Assembly (NCBI RefSeq): GCF_009674485.1
Contig: NZ_WKJJ01000004.1
Location: forward strand, 1-64,000
DNA length: 64,000 nucleotides
Direction: 5' to 3'
Origin: Pseudoduganella rivuli
Lineage (GTDB): Bacteria; Pseudomonadota; Gammaproteobacteria; Burkholderiales; Burkholderiaceae_D
Both the position numbers and the translations under genes were made by a program. Each line of letters starts with the position of its first letter. The first letter of the stretch is position 1. A model generated the notes under the pieces. That model searched no databases. It was not told the origin of the DNA and saw nothing but the letters and a program-made list of their open reading frames with translations. Positions 44,926 to 55,849 of this stretch are shown one piece after another.

Positions 44926-45654
44926 TTAATCGACGATGACGCGGCCGTTCAGCGACTGGACCGGACGGTTGTTCGCATGGTGCAGGATGCCCTCAAACGC
45001 GGCCAACTGTTCTTTCGATACGGTGACCGGGTTTTTCATGACCAGCCAGCGCACGCCTTCCGAGCATGGCGGCGTCGTCAGCGAACCGGAGAAGCGGAAG
45101 TACGCGTGCTTGGCCGGCAGCAGGCTGGCGGCCGACAGCGGAGCGGTCAGCGCGTTTTTCGCATTGGCTTCCTTCGGCAATTGCGGCCACAGCGCCTTCA
45201 ATGCCTTGTTTTCCGCGCCTTCCTTGAACATCACGCCGATCACGGCCAGGTTGCCGTCCTTGTCGGCGTGCACCAGGTGCACTTCCAGCGGATACGACTG
45301 GCCGTTGACCAGGTTTTCGCTGGGCGCGTGGAAGTGGTATTGCTTCAGTTCGAACTGCGTGCCGTCCAGTTGCAGCGTGCTGCCGGGGGCGAAGTTCACT
45401 TGCAGCGTGTGGCCATTGTTTAGCACTTCATTGCCGGCGGCCTTGTAATCCATCTTCAGCGGCTTCAGGCCCGCGTGCACGGCGCCCTTGATGTCAACCG
45501 GCGACTGGTTCTTGCCGGCGCAGGCGAAGTTGTCCGGGGTCAGCTTGGCCCACTGGTCCGGGCCGCCTTCGCCGGCATACGTCCATTTGGCGCCGTCGGC
45601 GGCCATGGCGGAACCTGCGCACGCGATGAGGGCGGCTAATACGAATTTTTTCAT
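44926..45654 (-). CDS. Periplasmic alpha-carbonic anhydrase
   Basis: A 242-residue alpha-class enzyme with a signal peptide (cleavage AMA^ADGAKW). The zinc ligands are His107 and His109 (QYHFHAPSEN) and His126 (EVHLVHAD). NQSPVDI and SLTTPPCSEGVRWLV are family hallmarks. Cys45 and the Cys of PPCSEG form the conserved disulfide of bacterial enzymes. It interconverts CO2 and bicarbonate in the periplasm. AAAGGA precedes the start. The 134-bp gap upstream should hold its promoter. Confidence 0.95.
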   Translation of the reverse strand: MKKFVLAALIACAGSAMAADGAKWTYAGEGGPDQWAKLTPDNFACAGKNQSPVDIKGAVHAGLKPLKMDYKAAGNEVLNNGHTLQVNFAPGSTLQLDGTQFELKQYHFHAPSENLVNGQSYPLEVHLVHADKDGNLAVIGVMFKEGAENKALKALWPQLPKEANAKNALTAPLSAASLLPAKHAYFRFSGSLTTPPCSEGVRWLVMKNPVTVSKEQLAAFEGILHHANNRPVQSLNGRVIVD

Positions 45655-45788
45655 GAGATCCTTTCTGCAGTGGTTTGGCCCATAGATGGGCGGGTGATGC
45701 CATTCTAGGTATAGATCATGCGGAAATATTCACGGATTGTCACTGTTGTCTATGAATTAACAGCGGTTGACAAGCGGGGCGAGTCCCT

Positions 45789-47432
45789 TCAGGAAGCCAT
45801 CGCATGCAGGTTCATGGTGCGCGCGCGGGGCGCCTCGCGCCTCGGCAGCGCCGGCAAGCCGGCCGCGCGGTGCTGGCCGGCTTGCCCGGGGTGGCCGGTG
45901 CGGAACTGGCTGACCATCTGTTCCAGCATGGCGGCCTGTTGTTGCAGCGATGCGGCGGCCGATGCGGCTTCCTCGACCAGCGCCGCGTTTTGCTGGGTGA
46001 TGCCGTCGATCTCCGTCAACGCATGATTGAGCTGGCCGATGCCGGTATATTGTTCGCGGCAGGCAGCGGCCATGTCGCTGACCATCGCGCTCACCTGCTG
46101 CACCCGCCCGACCGTGTGGCCGATGGCGGCGCCCGCCAGTTCCACCTGCTGCGAACCTTGTTTGACTTGCGCGCCCGAATCGGCAATCAACACCTTGATT
46201 TCCCGCGCCGCCGTGGCGCAGCGCTGCGCCAGGCTGCGTACTTCGCTGGCCACCACGGCAAAGCCGCGTCCCTGTTCGCCGGCCCTGGCGGCTTCGACGG
46301 CGGCGTTCAGCGCCAGGATATTGGTTTGAAAGGCGATGCCGTCGATGACGGTGGTGATGTCGGCAATCTTGTGCGACGCGGCGTCGATGGCGCCCATGGT
46401 GGCGATCACCTGCGCCACCAGTTCGCCGCTGTGCTGCGCATCCTGTGCGGCGCGCTGCGCCATGTCCTGTGCGGTTTGCGCATTTTCCATGCTGTGCTGG
46501 ACGTTGGCGTTCATTTCCTCCATGGAGGCGGCGGTTTCTTCCAGCGTGCCGGCCTGTTCTTCCGTGCGCGTGGACAGGTCAAGGTTGCCGCTGGCGATTT
46601 GTGCCGACGCGACGGCGACCGACTGGGCGCCGCTGCGCACCTGGCCGACCATGTCGCGCAAGCGCGCATTCATCTCGGCCAGGGCGCGCAGCAACTCGCC
46701 CGTTTCGTCGCGGGCGGTGCTGCCGATGTCGGCCGTGAGGTCGCCGGCGGCGACCGTGCGCGCCACGTCGACTGCCGCGCGCAGCGGTCGAACGATCGAA
46801 CGGCTTTGCAGCCAGGCCAGCGCCACACCGGCCGCCAGGGCCAGCGCAAGAGAAACAAACATCCACAGCCGGGCGTCATCATAGGCGAGTTCCGCGGCGG
46901 CTTCGTCCTGCGCGTTTTTTGAACGCTGCAGGGCTTCGTAGCCGTGCAGTTCTTCCTGCCACGCGGTCAGCGCCCTGGCCGCATCGGTGCGCAGCAGTTG
47001 GATGGCGGCAGGGCGGTCGCTGCGGATCATTTGCAGGAAACGGTCGTTGACGGGACGGGCCGCCGCTTGCGCTTCCTTGAGCCTGCCAATGGTGGCGCGG
47101 CCGGCGGCGTCAAGCGGCATGCCTTCGAGCTTGCCCAGCGCCGTGTCATATGCCTCCCGGGCCGCGGTGATCTTGGCAAATTCGCGCTGTGCTTCAGCCG
47201 GCTCGTCGATCAGCGCCATGGTGCGCATGACGCGCGCGACGATGTGCACGGATTCCGACATGGTTTCCACCAAGGAGATCTTGACCAGGTTGACCTTGGT
47301 GATGTGGTGTAAGGCATCGTTGCTGCGCGCCATGCCGCTCAGGCCCACCAGGGCCATGCCGATGATCAGCGCCAGCATGATCGCGTTGGCAGCCGCGAGG
47401 CGGACGCCGATTTTCAAGTTATTCAGATTCAT
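45789..47432 (-). CDS. Methyl-accepting chemotaxis protein
   Basis: A 547-residue chemoreceptor: TM1 at about 10-34, periplasmic four-helix-bundle (4HB) sensor at about 35-190, TM2 at about 193-213, HAMP at about 215-265, then the signalling domain whose hairpin tip reads [20 protein letters not shown] and [17 protein letters not shown]. No C-terminal NWETF-type CheR tether is present. The ATG at 47432 is preceded by GGAGGA. The ligand is unknown; no other che genes are near. Confidence 0.93.
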   Translation of the reverse strand: MNLNNLKIGVRLAAANAIMLALIIGMALVGLSGMARSNDALHHITKVNLVKISLVETMSESVHIVARVMRTMALIDEPAEAQREFAKITAAREAYDTALGKLEGMPLDAAGRATIGRLKEAQAAARPVNDRFLQMIRSDRPAAIQLLRTDAARALTAWQEELHGYEALQRSKNAQDEAAAELAYDDARLWMFVSLALALAAGVALAWLQSRSIVRPLRAAVDVARTVAAGDLTADIGSTARDETGELLRALAEMNARLRDMVGQVRSGAQSVAVASAQIASGNLDLSTRTEEQAGTLEETAASMEEMNANVQHSMENAQTAQDMAQRAAQDAQHSGELVAQVIATMGAIDAASHKIADITTVIDGIAFQTNILALNAAVEAARAGEQGRGFAVVASEVRSLAQRCATAAREIKVLIADSGAQVKQGSQQVELAGAAIGHTVGRVQQVSAMVSDMAAACREQYTGIGQLNHALTEIDGITQQNAALVEEAASAAASLQQQAAMLEQMVSQFRTGHPGQAGQHRAAGLPALPRREAPRARTMNLHAMAS

Positions 47433-47615
47433 GTCTCCTCCGGTGAGCGGCAACCGCCTGACAAAGAATCTAAAATACTTGGCGCAAAAAAACCAATTGA
47501 ATTTGTGATATTTGGTGAGAATTTGGTGAATTCGTTAGTAGGTCTGCAAAATTTTGTTGTAGAAGAGCACGTGCGGATGCTTTCTCGATAACTGAACGAC
47601 TCCCGGCGCGTTGCG

Positions 47616-48895
47616 CTAGCCGCGTGGGTGGAGGGCGCCGGTGACGGTGAAACGGATCTCGCCGTTCTCTCCCTGCGTCGTGGTGATGTGCAGTTCGGAG
47701 ATGCCGCTCTGACTGGCCATTTGCACGATATGCGCGACGGCATTGCCGATCAGGGTCTGGTCGACGGCCGGTTGCGCGGGTACCGCTGCCGGAGAATGCG
47801 GTGGCCACGGCAGGGCCGGCGCCTGGATTTGCGTGGCGTTGGGATCGAATGCCGGATCGGCGCCAGGCACGATGACGACCGCCGGCGGCGGGATGGTGCT
47901 CTCCGGCGGCGTTTCCGGCGCCGCGGCGCCAAAGAACTGGTTGATCATCCAGCCGAACTCGCGCCGCGTGGTCACGCAATAAATCGGGACCGCGTGCGGG
48001 AACACGCGCTGCACGGCGCCGGACGCTTTCAACTGATCGGGGTCGACAGCCAGCACGTACAAGCCGTTGCGGCTTTCTTCGAGCGGCATCCACTGGTGCT
48101 GCATCACGTATTCGCGGTTGAAATTGTCGAGCAGGCCCGGCGGGCGGCGGCGGTCGACCTGGAACATGAAATAGGGCACGCCAAAGAAGTCGGCCAGCGC
48201 GCGGCCCACCAGCGGCGGCGGGATGGCCAGTTCATCGAGCAGCACATCCTCGATGTCGATGCGGCGCGCGGCCGCGCTGTGCATGGCCAGTTCCAGTTGC
48301 GCGCGGGGCACCACGGTTTCCGGCAGCATAGCGGCAAAACGGCCCCGTTCGCGCGCCGGCGTCTTCTGGCTGTTGAGCATGGCGATGGCCAGCGAATCGC
48401 AGATATGCTGCACGCCTTCTTCGACCAGCGCGTCGAACGGGCCGCCCTTGCGATTGTTGATCAGCTGGAGCACGCCCTGCACCGCGCCCCGTTCATCGAT
48501 GATCGGGGCGGCCAGCATTTGCTGCGTGCGGTAACCCGTGCGGCGGTCGACCCCTTGCTGGAAACTCAGTTCCGGGTCGACGCGGCGCAGTTCCGCTTCA
48601 TCGTAGACGTCCAGCAAGTTCAGCATGCGGCCGGACAGCGCGGCATATCCGGCAATGCTTTGTTTGGAAATCGGCAGTTTCAGCTGCTTGAACGACGCCA
48701 GCCCGGTTTTCACCTTGGACACCATGCTGGCCTTGTCTTCGGACAGCTGGTACACCGTCAGCCGGTCGCCGGCAAACAGCTCGCACAGCTCGGCCGACAT
48801 ATCCAGCATGATGTCGTCGATATCGTGCGTGGCGTGGATCTTGTTGGTGAGCTGTTGCAGCCGCTTGAAAAAGTACAGGCTGTCTTCGGCGGACG

Positions 48896-48899
<4 letters not shown>
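47616..48899 (-). CDS. GAF protein with MshEN-like and vestigial GspE N-terminal domains
   Basis: A 427-residue protein. GAF domain at about 10-175 (LYFFKRLQQLTNKIHATHDI; MLAAPIIDERGAVQGVLQLI), then an MshEN/PilB N-terminal-like domain at about 195-325 (LPETVVPRAQLELAMHSAAA, ALADFFGVPYFMFQVDR). The tandem RLGxxL c-di-GMP repeat is not intact. After a Pro-rich linker, about 50 residues resemble the first strand-helix of GspE ATPases (IVQMASQSGISELHITTTQG, IRFTVTGALHPRG) and then it stops. Its ATG overlaps the stop of the Ser/Thr kinase (ATGA), so kinase and GAF protein are coupled. It may be a sensor or scaffold for the kinase. Confidence 0.82.
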
Positions 48900-50203
<1,304 letters not shown>

Positions 50204-50339
50204 GTGGTTTAAAACTGGCTAGATCTGGCGAAAAGGGAAAGTTTATAACAGAAACATCTCAGCTTCTCAGCGTATCATAAGGCACTTCCGCCTGTTCGAG
50301 GTGCGGAGATATGTACGCCATGGCCCTGAATTCCTGAAT

Positions 50340-51104
50340 ATGCAAACTTGTGGCGTTTATACAGTGCAGTCCGCGCTGGGCAACGGCGCGTGGCTGGCGC
50401 TCGGTCCGGACGGCGTGCCGGTGGCGCTGAAGACCGCGCCGCCCGATGCCGGCGCGCGCTGGCTGGCCGGCGCGGAGCTGGCTGCCGGTTTGCCACCGCA
50501 TCCCCATATCGTGCCGGTCGCCGCGCACGGCCTGTGCGATGGTGTGGCCTACGTGGCGACGCCCTATGTGCAGGGCCAGACGCTGGCGGCCCGCCTGGGT
50601 ACCGGCACGGTGGCGCCGGCACAGGCGCTGGTGTGGGCCATGGAATTGCTCGATGCGCTGGCGCACGTGCACGCGAACGGCATCGTGCACCGCGACGTGA
50701 AACCGTCGAACCTGATGGTCGATCAACACGGCCGACTACTGCTCGTTGACTTCGGTCTTGCCTGCCGGCCCGGCGCCATGCCGGCCCATGGCACGCCGGG
50801 CTATATGGCGCCGGAACAGATGCGGGGCAAGGTCGATGCGCGCAGCGACCTGTATGCGGCCGGCGTGGTGCTGTACCGCATGCTGGCGGGTCGCCTGCCG
50901 TTTGCCGGGACGGCGTTCGAAGCGATGCAGCAAGCCTTGCGGGGCCTGGCGCCGCCGCTGCCGCCAGCCTTGCCGTGGCTGGCGCCGCCGGCCCGCGCCG
51001 CGCTCGACCGTGTGCTGGCGCAAGCGTTGTCGGCCGATCCCGCCGCGCGCTTTGGCAGCGCCGCCGCGATGCGCGCGGTTCTCCATAATTCCTCCCTATT
51101 TTGA
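50340..51104 (+). CDS. Compact Ser/Thr protein kinase beside the T6SS operon
   Basis: A 254-residue kinase, essentially one catalytic domain. Lys31 in VALKTA, Glu46, catalytic Asp119 in HRDVKPSNL, Asp137 in DFGLA, and GTPGYMAPEQMRGKVDARSD are present. The Gly-rich loop is reduced to ALGNGAWLALGPDG, without the GxGxxG spacing and conserved Val. The start at ATG 50340 gives MQTCGVYTV; an in-frame ATG 39 bp upstream adds residues outside the domain. It precedes tssA by 133 bp on the same strand. Confidence 0.86.
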   Translation: MQTCGVYTVQSALGNGAWLALGPDGVPVALKTAPPDAGARWLAGAELAAGLPPHPHIVPVAAHGLCDGVAYVATPYVQGQTLAARLGTGTVAPAQALVWAMELLDALAHVHANGIVHRDVKPSNLMVDQHGRLLLVDFGLACRPGAMPAHGTPGYMAPEQMRGKVDARSDLYAAGVVLYRMLAGRLPFAGTAFEAMQQALRGLAPPLPPALPWLAPPARAALDRVLAQALSADPAARFGSAAAMRAVLHNSSLF

Positions 51105-51176
51105 TGCCAGTATCCGCGCCCTATACCTGTTCCGCGAACATGGCAACAGCGTATGGCAGAAATAGAATTATTTTCT

Positions 51177-51195
51177 GGAATTTAATGGAAATTCC
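51177..51195. promoter_or_regulatory. Inverted repeat upstream of tssA
   Basis: GGAATTT (51177-51183) and AAATTCC (51189-51195) form a perfect 7-bp inverted repeat with a 5-nt spacer in the AT-rich 133-bp gap before tssA. TATAGT at 51199-51204 could be a -10. The repeat would then cover the -35 region and could be an operator. Unproven. Confidence 0.4.
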
Positions 51196-51237
51196 CTTTA
51201 TAGTCGTGAACGGCATTAACAAGCAAAAGAACAGCCC

Positions 51238-52350
51238 ATGAGTATGGTGGACATCGACGCGTTGCTCCAGGAAGTTTCGACGGAAGAGCCTTGCGGCCCG
51301 AACCTCGAGTATGACCCGGAATTCCTGGAACTCGAACAGGCCCTGCAGGGCAAGCCGGAAGTTCAGTACGGCGACACCATCACACCCGCAGTCCCTCCCG
51401 AATGGAAAGTAGTCAAGCGACTGGCCGCCGGCTTGCTGGAGCGTAGCCGCGACTTGCGCATGGTAATGGCGCTGGGCCGCGCCGGCCTGGCGTTGCATGG
51501 CATGGACGGGTTGGCGGAAAGCCTGACCCTGGCGCGCCGCCTGCTCGACGAGCGGTGGGACAGCGTGCATCCGCAACTCGATCCCGACGACGACATGGAT
51601 CCCATGTTGCGCATCAATTCGCTGGCGATGCTGACCGACAGCGGCTTCCTGCGCGAAGTCAAGGATGCGCCGCTGCTGATGCTGCCCGGCCTGGGACCTT
51701 TGTCCATACGGTTGCTGGAACTGGCCAACGGCGAAATCCCCACGCCGGAAGGCGAAGCCAAGATCGAATTGCATTCGATCGAAGCGGCGGCGATGGACGC
51801 CGATGGCGAAAAGCTGGCGGCCGCGCTCGACGCTGCAAGCCGCGCATTCGATGCCGCCACCGAAGTGGAACTGACGCTGGTGCGCCAGGTCGGCAGTTCG
51901 CAGGCACTGAATATCGACGGCCTGACGCGCATGCTGCGCCGGGGCCGCGACTTCCTCGCCGAACAGCAGGCCAACGCCGCTGGCGGCGCCTCCGCGCAGG
52001 ACGCAGGCGGCGAAGCGGAGGACGATGACGGCGCCGACGAGGGCGCCTATGAAGGCGAAGCCGCCGCTGAAGGCGCGCCAGCGCCCGCCGGCCGCCGCGC
52101 CGGCCGCGCACCGGCCGCCATCAGCGGTGAAATCGCCAGCCGCGCCGACGTGGTGCGCATGCTCGACAAGATCAACAAGTATTACCAGCAGTACGAGCCA
52201 TCGAGTCCGGTGCCGTTGCTGCTGGAAAGGGCCAAGCGCCTGGTGCCGAAGAACTTCTTTGAAATCATGGAAGACCTCGCGCCGGACGGGATGACGCAAT
52301 TGCTGGCCGTAAGTGGCCCGCGTCCGGAAGACCAGCAGCAAGAGTATTGA
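51238..52350 (+). CDS. tssA: T6SS protein TssA (ImpA)
   Basis: A 370-residue TssA that primes and caps sheath growth. The N-terminal ImpA_N domain is clear: LLQEVSTEEPCGPNLEYDPE, then PEWKVVKRLAAGLLERSRDL and LLDERWDSVHPQLDPDDDMD. A long acidic/Ala-rich linker follows (about 245-290). The C-terminal helix region SRADVVRMLDKINKYYQQYE and EPSSPVPLLLERAKRLV is of the class with a C-terminal oligomerising domain. First gene of the nine-gene T6SS operon; 133 bp upstream are non-coding. Confidence 0.95.
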   Translation: MSMVDIDALLQEVSTEEPCGPNLEYDPEFLELEQALQGKPEVQYGDTITPAVPPEWKVVKRLAAGLLERSRDLRMVMALGRAGLALHGMDGLAESLTLARRLLDERWDSVHPQLDPDDDMDPMLRINSLAMLTDSGFLREVKDAPLLMLPGLGPLSIRLLELANGEIPTPEGEAKIELHSIEAAAMDADGEKLAAALDAASRAFDAATEVELTLVRQVGSSQALNIDGLTRMLRRGRDFLAEQQANAAGGASAQDAGGEAEDDDGADEGAYEGEAAAEGAPAPAGRRAGRAPAAISGEIASRADVVRMLDKINKYYQQYEPSSPVPLLLERAKRLVPKNFFEIMEDLAPDGMTQLLAVSGPRPEDQQQEY

Positions 52351-52391
52351 ACTCGCTGACCCAGCCAGTATTTTTCATGGAGGAGTAAATC

Positions 52392-52892
52392 GTGGGCAAA
52401 GAAAGTAGCCAGAAATTCATCGCGCGTAACCGTGCGCCGCGCGTACAGATCGAGTACGACGTCGAGGTCTACGGCGCCGAAAAGAGCGTCCAGCTGCCCT
52501 TCGTGATGGGTGTGCTGGCGGACCTGTCGGGCCAGCCGGCCGACCCGCTTGCGCCCGTGGCGGACCGCAAGTTCCTGGAAATCGACGTCGACAATTTCGA
52601 CGAGCGCCTGAAATCCATGAAGCCGCGCGTCGCCGTGCAGGTACCGAACACGCTGACTGGCGAAGGCAACCTGTCGGTCGACATGACCTTTGAAAGCATG
52701 GACGACTTCACGCCGGCCGCCATCGCGCGCAAGGTCGAGTCGCTGAACAAGCTGCTGGAAGCGCGCAGCCAGCTGTCGAACCTGCTGACCTACATGGATG
52801 GCAAGACCGGTGCGGAAGAACTGATCGGCAAGGTCTTGAACGACCCGGCCCTGATGCAGGCCCTGACGTCGGCGCCGAAGCCACAAGAATAA
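52392..52892 (+). CDS. tssB: T6SS sheath small subunit TssB (VipA)
   Basis: A 166-residue contractile sheath subunit that pairs with TssC. Family blocks: SSQKFIARNRAPRVQIEYDV, LPFVMGVLADLSG, DNFDERLKSMKPRVAVQVPN, ESMDDFTPAAIARKV and LLTYMDGKTGAEELI. It starts with GTG, backed by a strong GGAGGAG six bases upstream. tssC follows after a short gap. Confidence 0.97.
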   Translation: MGKESSQKFIARNRAPRVQIEYDVEVYGAEKSVQLPFVMGVLADLSGQPADPLAPVADRKFLEIDVDNFDERLKSMKPRVAVQVPNTLTGEGNLSVDMTFESMDDFTPAAIARKVESLNKLLEARSQLSNLLTYMDGKTGAEELIGKVLNDPALMQALTSAPKPQE

Positions 52893-52913
52893 TTGACCAT
52901 AGCGGAGGAACAG

Positions 52914-54404
52914 ATGGCTCAAACCCAAGAATCGCAGCAAGGCGCAACCGGCACGCTCGAATTGAGCGACTTCGGCAGCCTGCTGCAAAAGGAATTCAAA
53001 CCGCAGTCGGACAAGGCCAAGGAAGCCGTCGAGAACGCGGTGAAAACGCTGGCCGAACAGGCGCTGGCGGGCACCAACCTGATTTCCGGCGACGTGCTGG
53101 CGACGATCGAAAGCCTGATCGCCGGCCTGGACAAGAAGCTGACGGAACAGATCAACCTGATCATGCACACGGAAGAATTCCAGAAAGTGGAATCGGCGTG
53201 GCGTGGCCTGCACTACCTTGTCAACAATACCGAGACCGATGAAACGCTGAAGATCCGCGTGATGAACATCTCGAAGAACGACCTGGCCAAGACCCTGAAG
53301 AAATACAAGGGCACGGCATGGGACCAGAGCCCGATCTTCAAGAAGATGTACGAAGAGGAATTCGGCCAGTTCGGTGGCGAACCTTTCGGTTCCATCGTGG
53401 CCGACTATTACTTCGACAACAGCGCGCCGGACGTGGAACTGTTGTCCGGCATGGCGAAGATCGCCGCAGCCGCGCACGCGCCGCTGATTTCCGCCGCCGC
53501 GCCATCGGTGATGCTGATGGAATCGTGGAGCGAACTGTCGAACCCGCGCGACCTGACCAAGATTTTCCAGACCCCGGAACATGCCGCATGGCGTTCGTTC
53601 CGCGAATCGGAAGATGCGCGCTACGTCGGCCTGGCCATGCCGCGCTTCCTGGCGCGCCAGCCATACGGCGCCAAGACCGACCCGGTCGAAGCGTTCGACT
53701 TCGAAGAAGACACGTCCGCGCCTGGCTCGAAAAACTATACATGGGCCAACGCGGCCTACGCGATGGCGGTCAACATCAACCGCTCGTTCAAGGAATACGG
53801 CTGGTGCTCGCGCATCCGCGGTATCGAATCCGGCGGCGCGGTGGAAGGCTTGCCGGTGCACAGCTTCCCGACCGACGACGGCGGCGTGGCGATGCAATGC
53901 CCGACCGAAATCGCGATTTCCGACCGACGCGAGGCGGAACTGGCGGCCAACGGCTTCATGCCGCTGGTGCACAAGAAAAACACGGACTTCGCCGCCTTCA
54001 TCGGCGCGCAATCGCTGCACAAACCGGCCGAATACGACGATCCGGACGCCACCGCCAACGCCAACCTGGGCGCGCGCCTGCCGTACCTGTTCGCCACCTG
54101 CCGCTTCGCGCACTACCTGAAATGCATCGTCCGCGACAAGATCGGTTCGTTCAAGGGCCGCGATGAAATGGAACGCTGGCTCAGCAACTGGATCAACCGT
54201 TATGTCGACGGCGATCCCGCCAACTCGAGCGAAGGCACCAAGGCCCAGAAACCGCTGGCCGCGGCCGAAGTCCTGCTGGAAGAAGTTGAAGGCAATCCAG
54301 GCTACTACACGTCGAAGTTCTTCCTGCGCCCGCATTACCAGCTGGAAGGCCTGACCGTGTCGCTGCGCCTGGTATCGAAACTGCCGTCGGCCAAAGGCGG
54401 CTAA
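52914..54404 (+). CDS. tssC: T6SS sheath large subunit TssC (VipB)
   Basis: A 496-residue sheath subunit. The ATG at 52914 is chosen since CGGAGGA lies just upstream; the open frame before it is not needed. Family blocks: IAGLDKKLTEQINLIMHTEE, FQKVESAWRGLHYLV, FGGEPFGSIVADYYF, SWSELSNPRDLTKIF, LAMPRFLARQPYG, SFKEYGWCSRIRGIESGGAV, and a closing FFLRPHYQLEGLTVSLRLVS. Together with TssB it forms the contractile sleeve around the Hcp tube; its N-terminal region contacts ClpV after contraction. Confidence 0.97.
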   Translation: MAQTQESQQGATGTLELSDFGSLLQKEFKPQSDKAKEAVENAVKTLAEQALAGTNLISGDVLATIESLIAGLDKKLTEQINLIMHTEEFQKVESAWRGLHYLVNNTETDETLKIRVMNISKNDLAKTLKKYKGTAWDQSPIFKKMYEEEFGQFGGEPFGSIVADYYFDNSAPDVELLSGMAKIAAAAHAPLISAAAPSVMLMESWSELSNPRDLTKIFQTPEHAAWRSFRESEDARYVGLAMPRFLARQPYGAKTDPVEAFDFEEDTSAPGSKNYTWANAAYAMAVNINRSFKEYGWCSRIRGIESGGAVEGLPVHSFPTDDGGVAMQCPTEIAISDRREAELAANGFMPLVHKKNTDFAAFIGAQSLHKPAEYDDPDATANANLGARLPYLFATCRFAHYLKCIVRDKIGSFKGRDEMERWLSNWINRYVDGDPANSSEGTKAQKPLAAAEVLLEEVEGNPGYYTSKFFLRPHYQLEGLTVSLRLVSKLPSAKGG

Positions 54405-54454
54405 TCCCGACGCCACCCGACGTAACCTGACGTAACACTCACTAGGAGATAAAA

Positions 54455-54946
54455 ATGGCAGTAGACATGTTCCTCAACCTGGGCGCCACCATCAAAGGCG
54501 AAACCCAGGACAAAGCACAAAAAGCAGCAGGCGATATCGACATCCTGGCATGGAGCTGGGGCGCCAGCAATTCCGGTTCGTTCCACGCCGGCGGCGGCGG
54601 CGGCGCCGGCAAGGCCAACTTCCAGGACATTTCGTTCACCAAGTACCTGGACAAGGCATCGCCTGCGATCCTGATCGCGCTGGCCAAAGGCTCGCACATC
54701 CCGACCGCCAAGCTGCTGGTGCGTAAAGCCGGCGAAGGCCAGCAAAAGTACCTGGAAATCACCATGACCAAGGTGCTGATCACGTCGTGCTCGACCGGCG
54801 GCTCGGGCGGCGAAGACCGCCTGACGGAAAACATCACGCTGAACTTCGCTGAAGTGAAGTTCGAGTACTTCCTGCAAAACGAGAAGGGCGTGACCGCGTC
54901 CGGCGGCGTCTTCAACTGGGACATCGCCGCCAACGCGTCGAAGTAA
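54455..54946 (+). CDS. hcp: T6SS tube protein Hcp (TssD)
   Basis: A 163-residue Hcp that forms hexameric rings of the inner tube. It begins MAVDMFLNLGATIKGETQDK, with IDILAWSWGASNSGSFH, a glycine-rich loop (HAGGGGGAGKAN), ISFTKYLDKASPAILIALAK and YLEITMTKVLITSCSTGGSG. AGGAG precedes the start. It lies between tssC and tagJ, the standard place in impA-H type loci. Confidence 0.96.
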   Translation: MAVDMFLNLGATIKGETQDKAQKAAGDIDILAWSWGASNSGSFHAGGGGGAGKANFQDISFTKYLDKASPAILIALAKGSHIPTAKLLVRKAGEGQQKYLEITMTKVLITSCSTGGSGGEDRLTENITLNFAEVKFEYFLQNEKGVTASGGVFNWDIAANASK

Positions 54947-54961
54947 TCCCTGCAATACCCC

Positions 54962-54989
54962 TGCCGCTTCCCCTTGTGCGGAAGCGGCA
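54962..54989 (+). repeat. Hairpin between hcp and tagJ
   Basis: TGCCGCTTCC (54962-54971) pairs perfectly with GGAAGCGGCA (54980-54989) around an 8-nt loop. No T-run follows. It could stabilise the abundant hcp mRNA end or partly end transcription before the baseplate genes. Confidence 0.6.
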
Positions 54990-55021
54990 ACCCCTCATCA
55001 GACTGAAAGAACCTCTCCGCC

Positions 55022-55849
55022 ATGGACGCGCTACAGCTCATCAGCGAGGGACAACTGGCTCCCGCGCTCGCCGCATTGCAAGACCAGGTCCGCAAGGATC
55101 CCGCCAATGCACGACTCCGAACTTTCCTGTTCCAGCTGCTGTGCGTACAGGGCCAATGGAACCGCGCGCTGAACCAGCTGAACGTGACGGCTGAAATGGA
55201 TGCCGCCGCGCTGCCGATGGCGCAAACTTACCGCGAAGCGATCCAGTGCGAAGCGCTGCGCGACGAAGTGCTGGCGGGCAAACGCGTGCCCGTGGTCTTT
55301 GGCGAGCCGCAGCCATGGGTTGCACTGCTGTTCGAGGCATTGAAACTCGAATCCGAAGGCGAGCCCGATGCCGGCGCCGCCGCGCGCGAACGCGCGTTCG
55401 CCGATGCGCCCGCGATTGCCGGCGCCATCAATGGCGCGGCCTTTGAATGGCTGGCCGACAGCGACACGCGCCTCGGTCCCGTGCTGGAAACCATCCTCAA
55501 CGGCCGCTACCTGTGGGTGCCGATGATGCACATCGCCCGCATCGAGATCGAGGCGCCGTCCGACCTGCGCGATAACGTGTGGATGCCGGCCGTGTTCACG
55601 TGGACCAATGGCGCCACCACCGTCGGCTTTATTCCGACACGCTATACCGGCACGGTCCACGCCGGCGCCGACGATGCGCTGCTGCTGGCGCGCCGCACCG
55701 AATGGAATGACGAGGGCCACGCGCTGGGCCAGCGCATGTTCGCCACCGACCTCGGTGAATTCGCGCTGATGGACGTGCGCACCATTGAATTCGGCGTGGC
55801 CGGCGATGGTACTGAAAGCGGCGAGGGCGGCGAAGGCGGTAATGGCTGA
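55022..55849 (+). CDS. tagJ: T6SS accessory protein TagJ (ImpE)
   Basis: A 275-residue ImpE/TagJ protein that binds sheath subunits in systems of this class. N-terminal TPR-like helices (DALQLISEGQLAPALAALQD, RLRTFLFQLLCVQGQWNRAL) precede the ImpE domain (GRYLWVPMMHIARIEIEAPS, PAVFTWTNGATTVGFIPTRY). It ends in a short Gly/Glu tail. The last 8 nt overlap tssE. Confidence 0.93.
   Translation: MDALQLISEGQLAPALAALQDQVRKDPANARLRTFLFQLLCVQGQWNRALNQLNVTAEMDAAALPMAQTYREAIQCEALRDEVLAGKRVPVVFGEPQPWVALLFEALKLESEGEPDAGAAARERAFADAPAIAGAINGAAFEWLADSDTRLGPVLETILNGRYLWVPMMHIARIEIEAPSDLRDNVWMPAVFTWTNGATTVGFIPTRYTGTVHAGADDALLLARRTEWNDEGHALGQRMFATDLGEFALMDVRTIEFGVAGDGTESGEGGEGGNG

Noticed and set aside
47454-47618. 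Possible frameshifted continuation of a GspE ATPase domain after the GAF-MshEN protein
   Set aside because: Reading past the TAG stop in frame gives no GspE-like sequence and soon ends; no Walker A is found before the chemoreceptor gene.
51105-51237. Sigma-54 promoter before tssA
   Set aside because: TGGCAG occurs, but the downstream GC element at the required spacing is missing.
52182-54416. 744-codon open frame on the minus strand
   Set aside because: Antisense to tssA end, tssB and tssC; no motif seen.
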